Shown piece by piece: positions 9,957 through 18,964 of a DNA stretch of 64,000 nucleotides. The translations under genes were made by a program, and so were the position numbers. Within the stretch, counting starts at the first letter, position 1. Each line of letters begins with the position of its first letter. The notes under the pieces were generated by a model. The model saw only the letters and a program-made list of their open reading frames with translations, had not been told where the DNA came from and searched no databases. This stretch comes from Planctomycetota bacterium (GTDB taxonomy: Bacteria > Planctomycetota > Brocadiia > SM23-32 > JAKLEA01): contig JAKLEA010000011.1 in assembly GCA_022711755.1 (NCBI GenBank), forward strand, positions 62,001-126,000, written 5' to 3'.

Positions 9957-11969
9957 ATGCAATACGTCAGACTGGGCAGAACCGGGTTGAAGGTTTCGCG
10001 TCTCGGTTTCGGTTGCATGAGGTTCCCACATGATCAGGGCAGAATCAGGCGCGAGCTGGCCGTCCCCATGCTGCGCCGCGCGATCGAGCTTGGCGTGACG
10101 TATTACGACAGCGCCGCCATCTACAACTCCGGTGACAGTGAAAGGGTGATCGGCGAGGCTTTGTCCGACGCGCGGGACAAGATCGTCATCTCGACCAAGA
10201 ATCATTACAAGGGCGCGGACAAGGCCGCATGGTGGAAGAACCTGACCAACTCCCTGGAGTTCCTGCGCACCGATCATATTGACATCTACAAGTTCCACGA
10301 TCTGACATTGAAGCATTTCGAGGAATTCGTCGCCTGCCCGGGCGGGTTGCTGGAAGACATGCGGAAGGCAAAAGAGCAGGGCATGATCAGGCATATCTGT
10401 GTATCTTCGCACGATGCGCCGGAAAATATCATCAAGCTCCTGGATACGGACGTCTTCGACGTGCTGACGATACAGTATAACCTGCTTGACCGCAGGAACG
10501 AGCCGGTGATCAAACACGCCGCCGCGAAAGACATAGGCGTGGTTATAATGGGACCTGTTGCCGGGGGGCGACTTGGAGAACCGTCGGAGCAGATTGCCGG
10601 GTTGCTTCCGGCGCAGGCGAAGAGCACTGCGGCGCTCGCCATAAGGTTTGTCATGTCTAATCCGGGCGTCGGCGTCTGCCTGTCCGGCATGACGAAGATT
10701 GAGGAGGTTGAGGAGAACGTCAGGATAGCCGATGTATCGGAGGGGTTGACCCCGGAGGAGAACAGTCGGATTGCGGAGGCTTTCGAGGAGCGCAAGAAGC
10801 TGGCCGGGCTTTACTGCACCGGGTGCAATTACTGCCTTCCGTGTCCGGAGGGAGTGAACATTCCTGAGGTTTTCACTGCGATGCATTATGAAACCGTGTA
10901 CGGCCTGCGGGAGCTTGCCCGGAGAAAATACAACAGCGTTTCAATGCCGGCTACGCGCTGCATAGCGTGCGGCAAGTGCGAGCAGAAATGCCCGCAGAAA
11001 CTGGGCATCCCGGAGCAGCTAAGAAAGGCGATGATGCGGCTGGACCCGAACGCCGGCGCGTTCATTGCCCGCTACAGCCCGGACAGGGCGCTCGAGGTCG
11101 AGGGCACTCAGGTGACCGTTGGCTTCACGGGTTACGTGTTCAACGTGAGCGACAAGGACCGCGATATCGAGATGAAGATCGCGGCCGGAGGCGGGGCATC
11201 GGTCAATCCGGACGTCATCCGGGTCGGCGAGGTTAAGGCGTTCAGGCGCAAGCGTTTCGGCTTCTCAGCCGACATCCTCTGGGACGACACCGGCATACTG
11301 CAGCTTGTGACGAACAACGGCATTGGCGATTTGCAGACGCGCCATGCGGTGGTCCCGGTAATCAAGTCGGCGGATTACGAGCTTCAGGCGTTGCGCGAGG
11401 AACCGCCGCACACGTTCGGGGTTGGGATGGGTGAGAACGCTAATCTCGCATGGGGGGACAAGGCGCTTATCCCCGCCCACGGCGCGAACTTCTGGCTCTC
11501 AACCGACGGGGAAAATCTCTTCGTCTATATGATTGTCAAGGAGGACGCCGCCGTCATGGCGCAGGAGCCGTTCACCCAGTCGGCACAGGCCAACAGCATG
11601 TGCGTGTTCCTTGATGGGCGAAGGGAGCCGGACCTGCACAAGCCGGCGTATGAGCAAGGCGTGTTGATGCTCCAACTCTTCCCGATGGGGAATGACGGGC
11701 GGCTTGCGAATGTGGTGTCCAGATCCGGGGAGCCGCAATCGTTCGAAACTGTTAGCGCTCGCAAGGGGGAGGGTTATTGCATTGACCTCAAGGTTCCATT
11801 TGCCGCCTTCTGCCCCGGCGGGGCGGCGCCTGAGCATTTCGGCTTCGACGTCTGCCAGATGAGTTTCAACGCGGAGAGAGCGTTGAATCTGGCGACGGTC
11901 TGGGCGGGCAACCGGAACAACCGCGAGAACGCCTCAGGCTTCGGGGACGCGCTGTTGATTCCTGAATAG
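9957..11969 (+). CDS. Aldo-keto reductase with ferredoxin-type 4Fe-4S domain and C-terminal CBM9-like domain
   Basis: Residues 1-280 form an aldo-keto reductase barrel (RLGRTGLKVSRLGFGCMRF) with tetrad candidates Asp51, Tyr56 and Lys81 and a His in KFHDL. Two cysteine clusters follow, CTGCNYCLPCPEGV (~287) and CIACGKCEQKCPQ (~336), as in the Fe-S aldo-keto reductases. From ~390 to 670 a beta-rich domain with NSMCVFLDGRREPDL and FGFDVCQMSFNAERALN resembles the CBM9/DOMON-like carbohydrate-binding fold. GGAGGAG seven bases before ATG 9957 fixes the start and rejects longer forms. There is no signal peptide, so a normally extracellular sugar-binding module is fused to a cytosolic redox enzyme. 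The substrate is presumably a sugar or polyol, but that is inference. Confidence 0.85.
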   Translation: MQYVRLGRTGLKVSRLGFGCMRFPHDQGRIRRELAVPMLRRAIELGVTYYDSAAIYNSGDSERVIGEALSDARDKIVISTKNHYKGADKAAWWKNLTNSLEFLRTDHIDIYKFHDLTLKHFEEFVACPGGLLEDMRKAKEQGMIRHICVSSHDAPENIIKLLDTDVFDVLTIQYNLLDRRNEPVIKHAAAKDIGVVIMGPVAGGRLGEPSEQIAGLLPAQAKSTAALAIRFVMSNPGVGVCLSGMTKIEEVEENVRIADVSEGLTPEENSRIAEAFEERKKLAGLYCTGCNYCLPCPEGVNIPEVFTAMHYETVYGLRELARRKYNSVSMPATRCIACGKCEQKCPQKLGIPEQLRKAMMRLDPNAGAFIARYSPDRALEVEGTQVTVGFTGYVFNVSDKDRDIEMKIAAGGGASVNPDVIRVGEVKAFRRKRFGFSADILWDDTGILQLVTNNGIGDLQTRHAVVPVIKSADYELQALREEPPHTFGVGMGENANLAWGDKALIPAHGANFWLSTDGENLFVYMIVKEDAAVMAQEPFTQSAQANSMCVFLDGRREPDLHKPAYEQGVLMLQLFPMGNDGRLANVVSRSGEPQSFETVSARKGEGYCIDLKVPFAAFCPGGAAPEHFGFDVCQMSFNAERALNLATVWAGNRNNRENASGFGDALLIPE

Positions 11970-11988
11970 CGCGGGAGCGGCGCGGTTT

Positions 11989-13188
11989 TTACGCGTCTTC
12001 CGCTTCCGGCGGTCTTTCGATAATGGTCCGCAGGATGTCGCTGCTTTCGATAATCTCACGGTCTTTGGGGGCGAGTTTCTGATACTGCTCTTTCGTGATG
12101 GAGGATACGCGCTTTATCATCGCGCTCAGGCGGGCGAAATCCTTGGCATCCTTGAACGAGAGGATATGCAGCACTTCGGCGACGCCTTCCTCGGTGACCG
12201 GAACACCGCGCTCCTGGAGGTAGAGCTTCGCGAAGCGGGCGAATCCGTCTTCGAGATAGCGGACGACGAGTATCTGCTGCCGCAGCGCGGGGGACATTCT
12301 GAAGACGTGCCGCCCTCCTATGAGCGTGGCCACCATTGACAGCCTCACGAGCATGATGAAATCGTCACGCTGGTCGGCCGGGATTGTTGCCAGCGCTGTG
12401 GCAATGGTCACGTCATCCGGAATGGCCACCTTGTCGAGTCTGACGCCTGTTCCCCAGCATTTCCCCTCATGGTAGCCGACCTTACCCTCTTTAGTACATT
12501 CGGAACACAGTTGAAGTCCGAAGTCGGTAAGCCGGTTACCGAAGGATTTGAAGGAGGGATGCCTTGCGGATGATGTCAGGTCCTCCTTTTCCTCGAATTC
12601 GGTGTCTGCGTCCTCGATCTTGAAATCCTTGTCGGGATCGCTGAGAGCGGCCATGTTCGCGATTGTCGCGAAGGAATCCTTCCCGCGCATTGATTCGACC
12701 CGCTTGCGGCAGGTTTCAATATTCTTACGGCAGAATTCCTCCTGCTGATGCAGCCCCTGTAGCTGGCACCACCAGAGCATGCGTTCCCAGTCCTCCGGGT
12801 TGTTTTTGTTGATACGGCGTAACTCCTCGTTGAATTCTTCCAGGAACGCCTCCTCGGGGGCCTCGACGTTCAGGTTGCTGTAAAGCTGGTCTTCAGAAAT
12901 CTTTACACGGAAACCGGTCGTGCCGGCCTCGACGAGGTCGCCGTCACGCAGGGGGGTTGCCTCCCAGATGACCTTGCCGTTGACCCGTGTCCCGTTCTGG
13001 CTGTTGAGGTCGCGCACTATGAGTTTGTTGCTGGTCAGTCGTATTTCAAAATGCCGCCTGGAGGCAAGCTTGTCGTCCATGAATATTTCATTGACGGGGA
13101 AGCGCCCTGCTATCAGAGCTTGTTCAGGCTCCAGATGGAAGCCCAGAGTCTGTTTGGCTCCGGTCTGGAATATGAGTTGTATGTCCAT
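11989..13188 (-). CDS. FHA-domain protein
   Basis: The N-terminal ~95 residues form a forkhead-associated domain: LIAGRFPVNEIFMDDKLASRRHFEI, then RDLNSQNGTRVNG, containing the SRRH and NGT phosphothreonine-binding signatures. A long helical region follows, and a C-x2-C/H/C set near 235-250 (LCSECTKEG...YHEGKCWG) could bind zinc. No signal peptide. It presumably reads out a Ser/Thr kinase such as the one at 18965, although the genes are not adjacent. Convergent with the aldo-keto reductase gene, 19 bp apart. No clear ribosome-binding site; the start at MDIQLIF is set by the FHA fold. Confidence 0.85.
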   Translation of the reverse strand: MDIQLIFQTGAKQTLGFHLEPEQALIAGRFPVNEIFMDDKLASRRHFEIRLTSNKLIVRDLNSQNGTRVNGKVIWEATPLRDGDLVEAGTTGFRVKISEDQLYSNLNVEAPEEAFLEEFNEELRRINKNNPEDWERMLWWCQLQGLHQQEEFCRKNIETCRKRVESMRGKDSFATIANMAALSDPDKDFKIEDADTEFEEKEDLTSSARHPSFKSFGNRLTDFGLQLCSECTKEGKVGYHEGKCWGTGVRLDKVAIPDDVTIATALATIPADQRDDFIMLVRLSMVATLIGGRHVFRMSPALRQQILVVRYLEDGFARFAKLYLQERGVPVTEEGVAEVLHILSFKDAKDFARLSAMIKRVSSITKEQYQKLAPKDREIIESSDILRTIIERPPEAEDA

Positions 13189-13511
13189 ATAGTCTTTTGA
13201 GGACGCCTTCCGAAAGCCTCGTTGAAATGCTTTTCTGACAGCCGACCCAGAACCACCGGCTACGCAACATGAGAAACCCCCATGCGCAAATCATTATAAC
13301 GCCTTATGCCGGGATTTCAACCGGTTGCCGGGCAACTTTCCTTGACATGGAACGCAAAAGGCACGCGCATGAACCGGCATTGGCTGAACACGGTTCATCG
13401 CGGGCAGGATTTCAAGGAGCCGGGCGGAGCAGGCGGAGTATGAGCGGGCCGGCGCCAGGCAGCACGCGGGGCAGTTGAAAGCAGGGGTTGCGGAGGATAG
13501 CATTAGACGCC
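13189..13511. other. Intergenic region without a recognised gene
   Basis: Separates the divergent FHA and mannitol-dehydrogenase-like genes and should hold both promoters, but I see no convincing -35/-10 pair. An eight-base perfect inverted repeat, ATGAACCG/CGGTTCAT, at about 13370-13399 is the only clear structure. Confidence 0.4.
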
Positions 13512-14696
13512 ATGTGCAACCCAACCAGAAAGATGATTGTCTTCGGAGCAGGCGCGCTGGGGATGGGATTCCTCGGCCCGGAGTTCCAGGGCGAATACCG
13601 CATCGCCTTCGCGGATATTGACATCAAGGCGGACGTTCTAGACTCCGCGCGCAGGCGCAAGGCCTATCGCGTCAATGTGCGCGGGGCGGCGCCGAAATGC
13701 CTGATCGTCGGAAACGTCACATCCTTCAACATGAGCCGCGCAGAAGACGCGCCGGGGATACTGGACTGGCTGCGGGAGAGCGCGATCGCCTTCACAGCAG
13801 TCGGGGAACCGAACCTGCCGAAGCTGGCGGCGACGCTGGCTCCGGCGTTGAAGGGCTGGCCGCAGGGGCGAAGGCTGGCCATCCTGTGTTCCGAGAACGG
13901 GATGGATATTGCTAAGAAGATGACATCCGCGCTGGAGAAGGAGCTTGGCGGGACGATACCGGCGGGCGTGACGATCGGGGATACGACGATGGGGCGGATG
14001 TGCCAGTGGCTGGGGGACGCGGAGGAGGCCGACGGAGCGGAGACGCTGACGGACGACCTGCGCGCGGCGGTAGTCGTGGAACCGTTCCACGGCATCCCGT
14101 GCCTTGCGGAGGTTCTGGATGGAATCGAGAATCCGGGAGAGGCGCTGGAGCCGATGACGCGGGCGGAGTTCGAGCGGGAGGAGGACATAAAGCTGCTGGC
14201 GCATAACGGGCTGCACTTCTTCCTGGCGACGCTAGGATACCTGAAGGGATTCGAATACTTCAGCGACCTGCCGAAGGACAGGGAACTGATGGGGCTTGCG
14301 CTGCGGATGATGGAGGAGGAGGTCGGGCGGGCGATACTGAAGAAGCACAGGGCGGTTCTGAGGCGCTGCGAGTTCGAGAACTACGCGGCGACCATATTGC
14401 GGCGAATAACGTGTCCGAACCTGAAGGACGCGATCTCGCGCGGGGTGCGCGGAGCCTATCGGAAACTGCATCCGGGGGAGCGCGTGATGGTCGGGGCGGA
14501 GACGATCCTGGCAGCCGGCGCGGAGCCTAAGCTCTACCTGCTGAGCCTGCCCGCCGCGCTGGAGGTGACGAAGCGGATGGAGGTTGTTGACGTTCCGATC
14601 GAGAGGGCGCTGGCGGAGCAGTGCCGCATCGTGAAGGGATCGCGCCTGTGGGACCTGGCGATACAGGCGGAGGGGCGGCTGAAGGGAATCCTGTAA
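13512..14696 (+). CDS. Mannitol-1-phosphate 5-dehydrogenase-like protein (long-chain mannitol dehydrogenase family)
   Basis: An N-terminal Rossmann fold starts at VFGAGALGMGFLG. The C-terminal catalytic domain carries KLLAHNGLHFFLATLGYL, matching the family K-x4-N-x2-H catalytic pattern. Family members oxidise or reduce polyols or sugar acids (mannitol-1-phosphate/fructose-6-phosphate, tagaturonate, fructuronate) with NAD(P). Length (~394 aa) matches MtlD. No PTS transporter genes accompany it, so the substrate is open. The start is uncertain: ATG 13512 (MCNPTRKM) is chosen; TTG 13488 and ATG 13533 are alternatives, and the GGAGG at 13492 sits too far from 13512. Confidence 0.75.
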   Translation: MCNPTRKMIVFGAGALGMGFLGPEFQGEYRIAFADIDIKADVLDSARRRKAYRVNVRGAAPKCLIVGNVTSFNMSRAEDAPGILDWLRESAIAFTAVGEPNLPKLAATLAPALKGWPQGRRLAILCSENGMDIAKKMTSALEKELGGTIPAGVTIGDTTMGRMCQWLGDAEEADGAETLTDDLRAAVVVEPFHGIPCLAEVLDGIENPGEALEPMTRAEFEREEDIKLLAHNGLHFFLATLGYLKGFEYFSDLPKDRELMGLALRMMEEEVGRAILKKHRAVLRRCEFENYAATILRRITCPNLKDAISRGVRGAYRKLHPGERVMVGAETILAAGAEPKLYLLSLPAALEVTKRMEVVDVPIERALAEQCRIVKGSRLWDLAIQAEGRLKGIL

Positions 14697-14724
14697 GCGG
14701 CGGAGTTGGGAGCATGGAGGTCGG

Positions 14725-14738
14725 CCCCCCCCCCCCCC
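14725..14738. repeat. C14 homopolymer
   Basis: A run of 14 C in the gap between the convergent dehydrogenase and umuD genes. It is the longest homopolymer in the window. Confidence 0.9.
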
Positions 14739-14833
14739 GCGCCGCGCAGACGATTGGCGCATGATAATTCCACGCTGGACATGGCGGAAGGGCGGCGATT
14801 GGACGGATGGATGCGATCAGGCATCGCGGACGA

Positions 14834-15346
14834 TTACTTATGATGGTCCGGGCATTTCCGGTATGAATGTATGGCGTGAATGACGACGCCCCAGATTTCA
14901 AACTCCATGTCCGGATTGATTTCCATGGGTTTGAAGTTCCTGTTCTCCGGGCAGAGGAACAGCCTTCCGTTGGCAGCGCGGAGGCGTTTTACGACCGGCT
15001 CCCCGTCAATCACGGCAATTACGACGTCGCCGGGCCTGGCCTCAAGGGCGCGGTCAACGATCAGGATGTCGCCGGAGTTGATGCCGGCGTCCAGCATGGA
15101 ATCTCCGGCGACCTTCACGAAGAAGGTAGCAGCGGGGTGGCGGACGAGGTGCTCGTTGAGATCGAGTTTCGCCTCGACGTAATCGCGAGCCGGGGATGGG
15201 AAGCCGGCGGGGACGCGCTCCATGAAGATGGGAATGCCTTTTCCGCGTGAGAGGATAGGGGCGTGGAACGCGATCACCCGCGTTTCAGCGGGCGGGGCCA
15301 TGACGGTCGGCGCGGAGCGCGCGCGGTTTCCAGTTCGGGATGCCAT
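14834..15346 (-). CDS. umuD: UmuD-like S24 peptidase (SOS translesion polymerase subunit)
   Basis: A 170-residue LexA/UmuD-family protein. VPAGFPSPARDYVEAKLDL contains the Ala-Gly self-cleavage site and the FPSPA block typical of UmuD. The catalytic Ser lies in VAGDSMLDAGI and the Lys in EPVVKRLRA. There is no DNA-binding domain, which separates it from LexA. UmuD' partners UmuC in DNA polymerase V; no umuC follows, since the next gene downstream is convergent. The first ~45 residues are longer than usual; an internal Met at residue 16 (15301) is an alternative start. An upstream palindromic promoter suggests damage-inducible control. Confidence 0.88.
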   Translation of the reverse strand: MASRTGNRARSAPTVMAPPAETRVIAFHAPILSRGKGIPIFMERVPAGFPSPARDYVEAKLDLNEHLVRHPAATFFVKVAGDSMLDAGINSGDILIVDRALEARPGDVVIAVIDGEPVVKRLRAANGRLFLCPENRNFKPMEINPDMEFEIWGVVIHAIHSYRKCPDHHK

Positions 15347-15406
15347 GTTCAGGGGCGGAATGAACCTGCCGGACAGCGATGAGGCCGGCGCGGCCTTATT
15401 CCTGAT

Positions 15407-15435
15407 ATGCTATACATATGTATACTATTTGTCAA
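15407..15435 (-). promoter_or_regulatory. umuD promoter with palindromic candidate operator
   Basis: On the minus strand, TTGACA (15435-15430), a 17-bp spacer and TAGCAT (15412-15407) lie 61 bp before the umuD ATG. A perfect 14-bp palindrome, TATACATATGTATA (15411-15424), covers the spacer and the edge of the -10 box, exactly where a LexA-type repressor would block transcription. Its sequence resembles the centre of enterobacterial LexA boxes but is not a consensus for any clade I can name. Confidence 0.6.
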
Positions 15436-15766
15436 GAGATATTTGCCCCGCCATGCAGCCTGCCGGCCGTTCACGAGGCTGCGTCTCACCCGAAGGCGAT
15501 GAGAACCTCCACGGGCTGGACGCCCGCGCCACATCTGCTGCGGGGACTTTCGGGGCGGCAACCGGCATGTTTGTTGCGGCGAGGGTGTCCCGGCGGCGTG
15601 AGAGACAGGCAGGCGAGATGCCTGCGCTGCATTCGATTCCGTCAGTGATCCGTTGCGCGCATAGGCAGTTCTTCATTGACTTTGCGGCGGCGGGCTGCGA
15701 AAAAGTACCTTAGTCGGAAGCCATTCAAGGGATACGGGCTATCGTTTCATGAGGAGAAAAACAGCA
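15436..15766. other. Intergenic region without a recognised gene
   Basis: Lies between the divergent umuD promoter and the Tat-exported protein. It is GC-rich with short palindromic snippets (for example GGGCTGGACGCCC near 15516) of the kind dispersed in this genome. No ORF with a ribosome-binding site was found. Confidence 0.4.
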
Positions 15767-16666
15767 ATGTCTCAGGCGGATAATGGAAGACTGTTGGAGT
15801 CCGGGAACTTTTCAAGGCGCGGCATCCTGAAGGCCGGCGGGCTGGCCGGGCTAGCGGCTGCGATCGGGGCTGGCGGAACCTTACATGCGCAGGACGCCGC
15901 CCCAGCGCCTAAGCTCAAGGGCAATCTGAAGCACTCCGTCTCGCGGTGGTGCTACAAGACGACCACCCGCAAGCTGGCTGAGAAATGCAAGGAAATCGGC
16001 ATTTCAGCCATCGAACTCATGAAGCCGGACGAGTGGGAGCCGCTGAAGGAATTCGGTCTGGTCTGCTCCATGACCAGCACTCACGCGCTGAGCCGCGGAT
16101 TGAACCGAAAGGAAAACCACGACGAATGCCTGAAGAAGATCAGGGACGCTATCGAGGCGACGGCCGCCGCCGGCTTCCCCAACGTCATCACCTTCCCCGG
16201 CAATCGCGACGGCATGGACGACGATACCGGCCTGAAGAACTGCGCCGAGGCGCTCAAGCAGGTGGTCGGCATGGCTGAGGAAAAGGGCGTGACCATCTGC
16301 ATGGAGCTGCTAAACAGCAAACGCGATCACAAGGATTACCAGTGCGATCATACGGCGTGGGGCGTGAACCTCTGCAAGGCGGTCGGCTCCCCGCGCTTCA
16401 AGCTGCTTTACGACATTTACCACATGCAGATCATGGAGGGCGACGTCATCGCCACGCTGCGCGAGAACATCGAATACATCGGCCACATTCATACCGGCGG
16501 GGTGCCGGGAAGGCACGAGATTGACGAAACGCAGGAGCTTTACTACCCGGCCATCATGAAGGCGCTGGTTGACCTGAAGTTCACGGGCTACGTCGGCCAG
16601 GAGTTCACGCCGACGCGCGACCAGTTCAAATCCCTTGAGCAGGCGATACGGATTTGCGACGTGTAA
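15767..16666 (+). CDS. Tat-exported TIM-barrel isomerase, hydroxypyruvate isomerase-like
   Basis: A 299-residue xylose-isomerase-like TIM barrel. The N-terminus has a twin-arginine signal, SRRGILKAGGLAGLAAA, cleaved near LHAQD, placing the enzyme outside the cytoplasm. Metal-site candidates are the Glu in ICMELLNSK, the Asp and His in LLYDIYHMQIMEGD, the His in GHIHTGGVPGRHEI and the late Glu in GYVGQEFTP; this set fits the hydroxypyruvate isomerase (Hyi)/tagatose epimerase branch. AGGAG ten bases before ATG 15767 supports this start over ATG 15749. The GHMP kinase gene follows 55 bp later in the same direction. Confidence 0.85.
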   Translation: MSQADNGRLLESGNFSRRGILKAGGLAGLAAAIGAGGTLHAQDAAPAPKLKGNLKHSVSRWCYKTTTRKLAEKCKEIGISAIELMKPDEWEPLKEFGLVCSMTSTHALSRGLNRKENHDECLKKIRDAIEATAAAGFPNVITFPGNRDGMDDDTGLKNCAEALKQVVGMAEEKGVTICMELLNSKRDHKDYQCDHTAWGVNLCKAVGSPRFKLLYDIYHMQIMEGDVIATLRENIEYIGHIHTGGVPGRHEIDETQELYYPAIMKALVDLKFTGYVGQEFTPTRDQFKSLEQAIRICDV

Positions 16667-16721
16667 GTCGCGCGCCTGTCTGCGCATTCTCCGAATGTTT
16701 CAATGATTCCGCAGGCGCATC

Positions 16722-17717
16722 ATGATAATCACTGAAAATGCCTACGCCCGGGCAGGACTGATCGGCAATCCGTCCGACGGCTACTTCGGCAAGACCATCT
16801 CCATCATCTGCAAGAACTTCCGCGCGGAGATCACGCTCTGGCACACCCCGGAGCTTGAAATCCTCCCCAGCCAGCAGGACCACAGCCGGTTCGAGAGTTT
16901 GGAAGCCCTCGTGCAGGACGTCCGGCTCAACGGTTACTACGGCGGCGTGAGGCTGGTGAAGGCGGCGGTCAAGCGGTTCGCGGATTACTGCGCCGAGAAC
17001 GACATCCGGATAGAGAAGCGCAACTTCACGATCCGCTACTCCTCGACCATTCCGCGCCAGGTCGGGCTTGCCGGCAGCAGCGCGATCATAACGGCAACCA
17101 TGCGCGCCCTCATACGTTTTTACGGCGCGCGCATACCGAAGGAAATCCTGCCTTCCATCATCCTCAGCGCGGAGATGGACGAACTGCGCATTACTGCCGG
17201 CCTTCAGGACCGCGTAATCCAGGTCTACGAAGGCTGCGTCTACATGGACTTTGACAAGGAGCTCCTCGAAAAACAGGGATACGGAAGCTATCAACCGATT
17301 GATCCCCAGCTTCTGCCGCAACTGTTCATTGCCTGCCGCACGGACATGGGCGGCCCCAGCGGCGCAATCCACGACGACGTGCGCCGCCGCTGGAAGGAGG
17401 GCGATCCGAAGGTCATCGAGACCATGAAACAGATCGCCGACCTGGCGTCCCAGGCCCGCGAATGCCTGCTGGAAAACCGCCCGAACGACATCGCACCCCT
17501 GATGGACAGGGGCTTTGACCTGCGACGCTCGATCTACAACATCGCCCCGAAGAACGTGGAGATGGTGATGATCGCCCGCCGCCTCGGCGCGTCCTGCGCC
17601 TTCACCGGAAGCGGCGGGGCCGTGATCGGATGCTACAAGGATGAGGAGATGTTCAAGCAATTGGAGGACGTCTACTCCAAAAACGGATACATGGTCTTTA
17701 AACCAAGAATAATGTGA
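16722..17717 (+). CDS. GHMP kinase, glucuronokinase-like
   Basis: The opening AYARAGLIGNPSDGYFGKTIS is the substrate end of GHMP sugar kinases and is close to plant glucuronokinase. The ATP loop is PRQVGLAGSSAIITA, and the third family motif appears as SCAFTGSGGAVIG. Length (331 aa) is typical. Such enzymes phosphorylate C1 of glucuronate or related sugars for nucleotide-sugar formation. It sits between a TIM-barrel isomerase and larC with short gaps, consistent with one operon concerned with sugar acids. The exact sugar is inferred. Confidence 0.8.
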   Translation: MIITENAYARAGLIGNPSDGYFGKTISIICKNFRAEITLWHTPELEILPSQQDHSRFESLEALVQDVRLNGYYGGVRLVKAAVKRFADYCAENDIRIEKRNFTIRYSSTIPRQVGLAGSSAIITATMRALIRFYGARIPKEILPSIILSAEMDELRITAGLQDRVIQVYEGCVYMDFDKELLEKQGYGSYQPIDPQLLPQLFIACRTDMGGPSGAIHDDVRRRWKEGDPKVIETMKQIADLASQARECLLENRPNDIAPLMDRGFDLRRSIYNIAPKNVEMVMIARRLGASCAFTGSGGAVIGCYKDEEMFKQLEDVYSKNGYMVFKPRIM

Positions 17718-17744
17718 CAGCTTTCGCCGGAGGACGATAGAAAG

Positions 17745-18929
17745 GTGCGAATAGCCTATTTCGACTGCTTCGCCGGGGTCAGCGGCGACATGATTCTCGG
17801 CGCGCTGATTGACGCGGGGCTGCCCGCCGCCGGCCTGAATGCCGCGCTGCAATCGCTTCGCCTCCACGGTGTCGAGGTCAGGGCGGAAAAAGCCTCCCGC
17901 CAGGGGATCGCCGCAACCGGCGTTGAAGTAGTCGAGCACGAGCAGGAACACGGTCATCACGAGCATCATCACGACCATCGCCACCTTGACGACATCGAGT
18001 CCATAATTTCCGGAAGCTCGCTTTCCGAAACCGTCAAGGAGAAGAGCCTGCGCGTATTCCGCCGCCTGGCCGAGGCAGAGGCCGAGGTCCACGGCTGTTC
18101 CGTGAACGAGGTACATTTCCACGAGCTTGGGGCGGTTGACACGATAGTTGACATTGTCGGCGCGGTTTGGGGGCTTGCGGAGCTTGGGATCGAGCGCGTC
18201 ATGTTCTCGTCCATTGCGACGGGAAGCGGTGAGGTCGTCTGCGCGCACGGGCGGCTGCCCGTCCCGGCCCCGGCGACAGCCCGGCTTTTGATCGGGACGC
18301 GATCTCACGCCGGCCACGCGCAATACGAAAGCGCCACACCAACCGGCGTATCGCTCCTGACGACGCTTGGCGAGTGCGTCCCCGGCCTGCCGGAGATGAT
18401 CGTTGAGAAAGTCGGCCACGGCGCCGGGCACAAGGACACGAAAGATGTCCCCAACGTCCTGCGCATCATCATCGGAGCAAGCGCCGACGCCGAATCCCGC
18501 GACTCCGTCTGGGTGGTTGAGGCGAACATTGACGACATGACCGGGGAGCAACTGGGCTACGCATTCGAGCGGTTGTTCGCCGCTGGGGCGCTGGACGTCT
18601 ACGCGCAGCCCATTCAGATGAAGAAGTCGCGTCCGGGGACCCTGCTGTGCGCGCTCTGCGAGGCGTCAGGCCTGGCTCGCGTGCAGGAGACCTTCCTGCG
18701 CGAGACAAGCACGTTCGGCGTGCGCTGCCGCGAGACGATGCGCAGGAAGCTGGAGCGCGAGATCATCGAGGTTGAGACGCCGTGGGGCAAGGTCCGGGCG
18801 AAGGTCGGCAGGCTGAACGGCGAGACACTGCGGATTGTGCCGGAATACGAGGACTGCCGCAGGATAGCGGAATCCCGCTGCCTGTCCTTTGCGGCCGTCT
18901 ATAACGCCGCGCTGAAAGGAACTGAATAA
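17745..18929 (+). CDS. larC: Nickel-pincer cofactor biosynthesis protein LarC
   Basis: The LarC family (formerly DUF111) starts with YFDCFAGVSGDMILGALIDAG, as here, and inserts nickel into the pyridinium bis-thiocarboxylate cofactor of LarA-type 2-hydroxyacid racemases and epimerases. A His-rich run at residues 66-83 (EHGHHEHHHDHRHLDD) would bind Ni. The gene is one continuous frame, unlike the larC1/larC2 frameshift arrangement in lactobacilli. The start is GTG 17745 with GGAGG eleven bases before. larA, larB and larE are not in this window, so the client enzyme must be elsewhere. Confidence 0.93.
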   Translation: MRIAYFDCFAGVSGDMILGALIDAGLPAAGLNAALQSLRLHGVEVRAEKASRQGIAATGVEVVEHEQEHGHHEHHHDHRHLDDIESIISGSSLSETVKEKSLRVFRRLAEAEAEVHGCSVNEVHFHELGAVDTIVDIVGAVWGLAELGIERVMFSSIATGSGEVVCAHGRLPVPAPATARLLIGTRSHAGHAQYESATPTGVSLLTTLGECVPGLPEMIVEKVGHGAGHKDTKDVPNVLRIIIGASADAESRDSVWVVEANIDDMTGEQLGYAFERLFAAGALDVYAQPIQMKKSRPGTLLCALCEASGLARVQETFLRETSTFGVRCRETMRRKLEREIIEVETPWGKVRAKVGRLNGETLRIVPEYEDCRRIAESRCLSFAAVYNAALKGTE

Positions 18930-18964
18930 TCCTGAGGCCGGGCTTGGACCGTGTAGGGGGCGCA

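Noticed and set aside
16626..18551. 641-codon open frame on the minus strand
   Set aside because: It runs antisense to the GHMP kinase and larC, which have clear family motifs; its own translation has no motif and reflects GC-rich codon bias.
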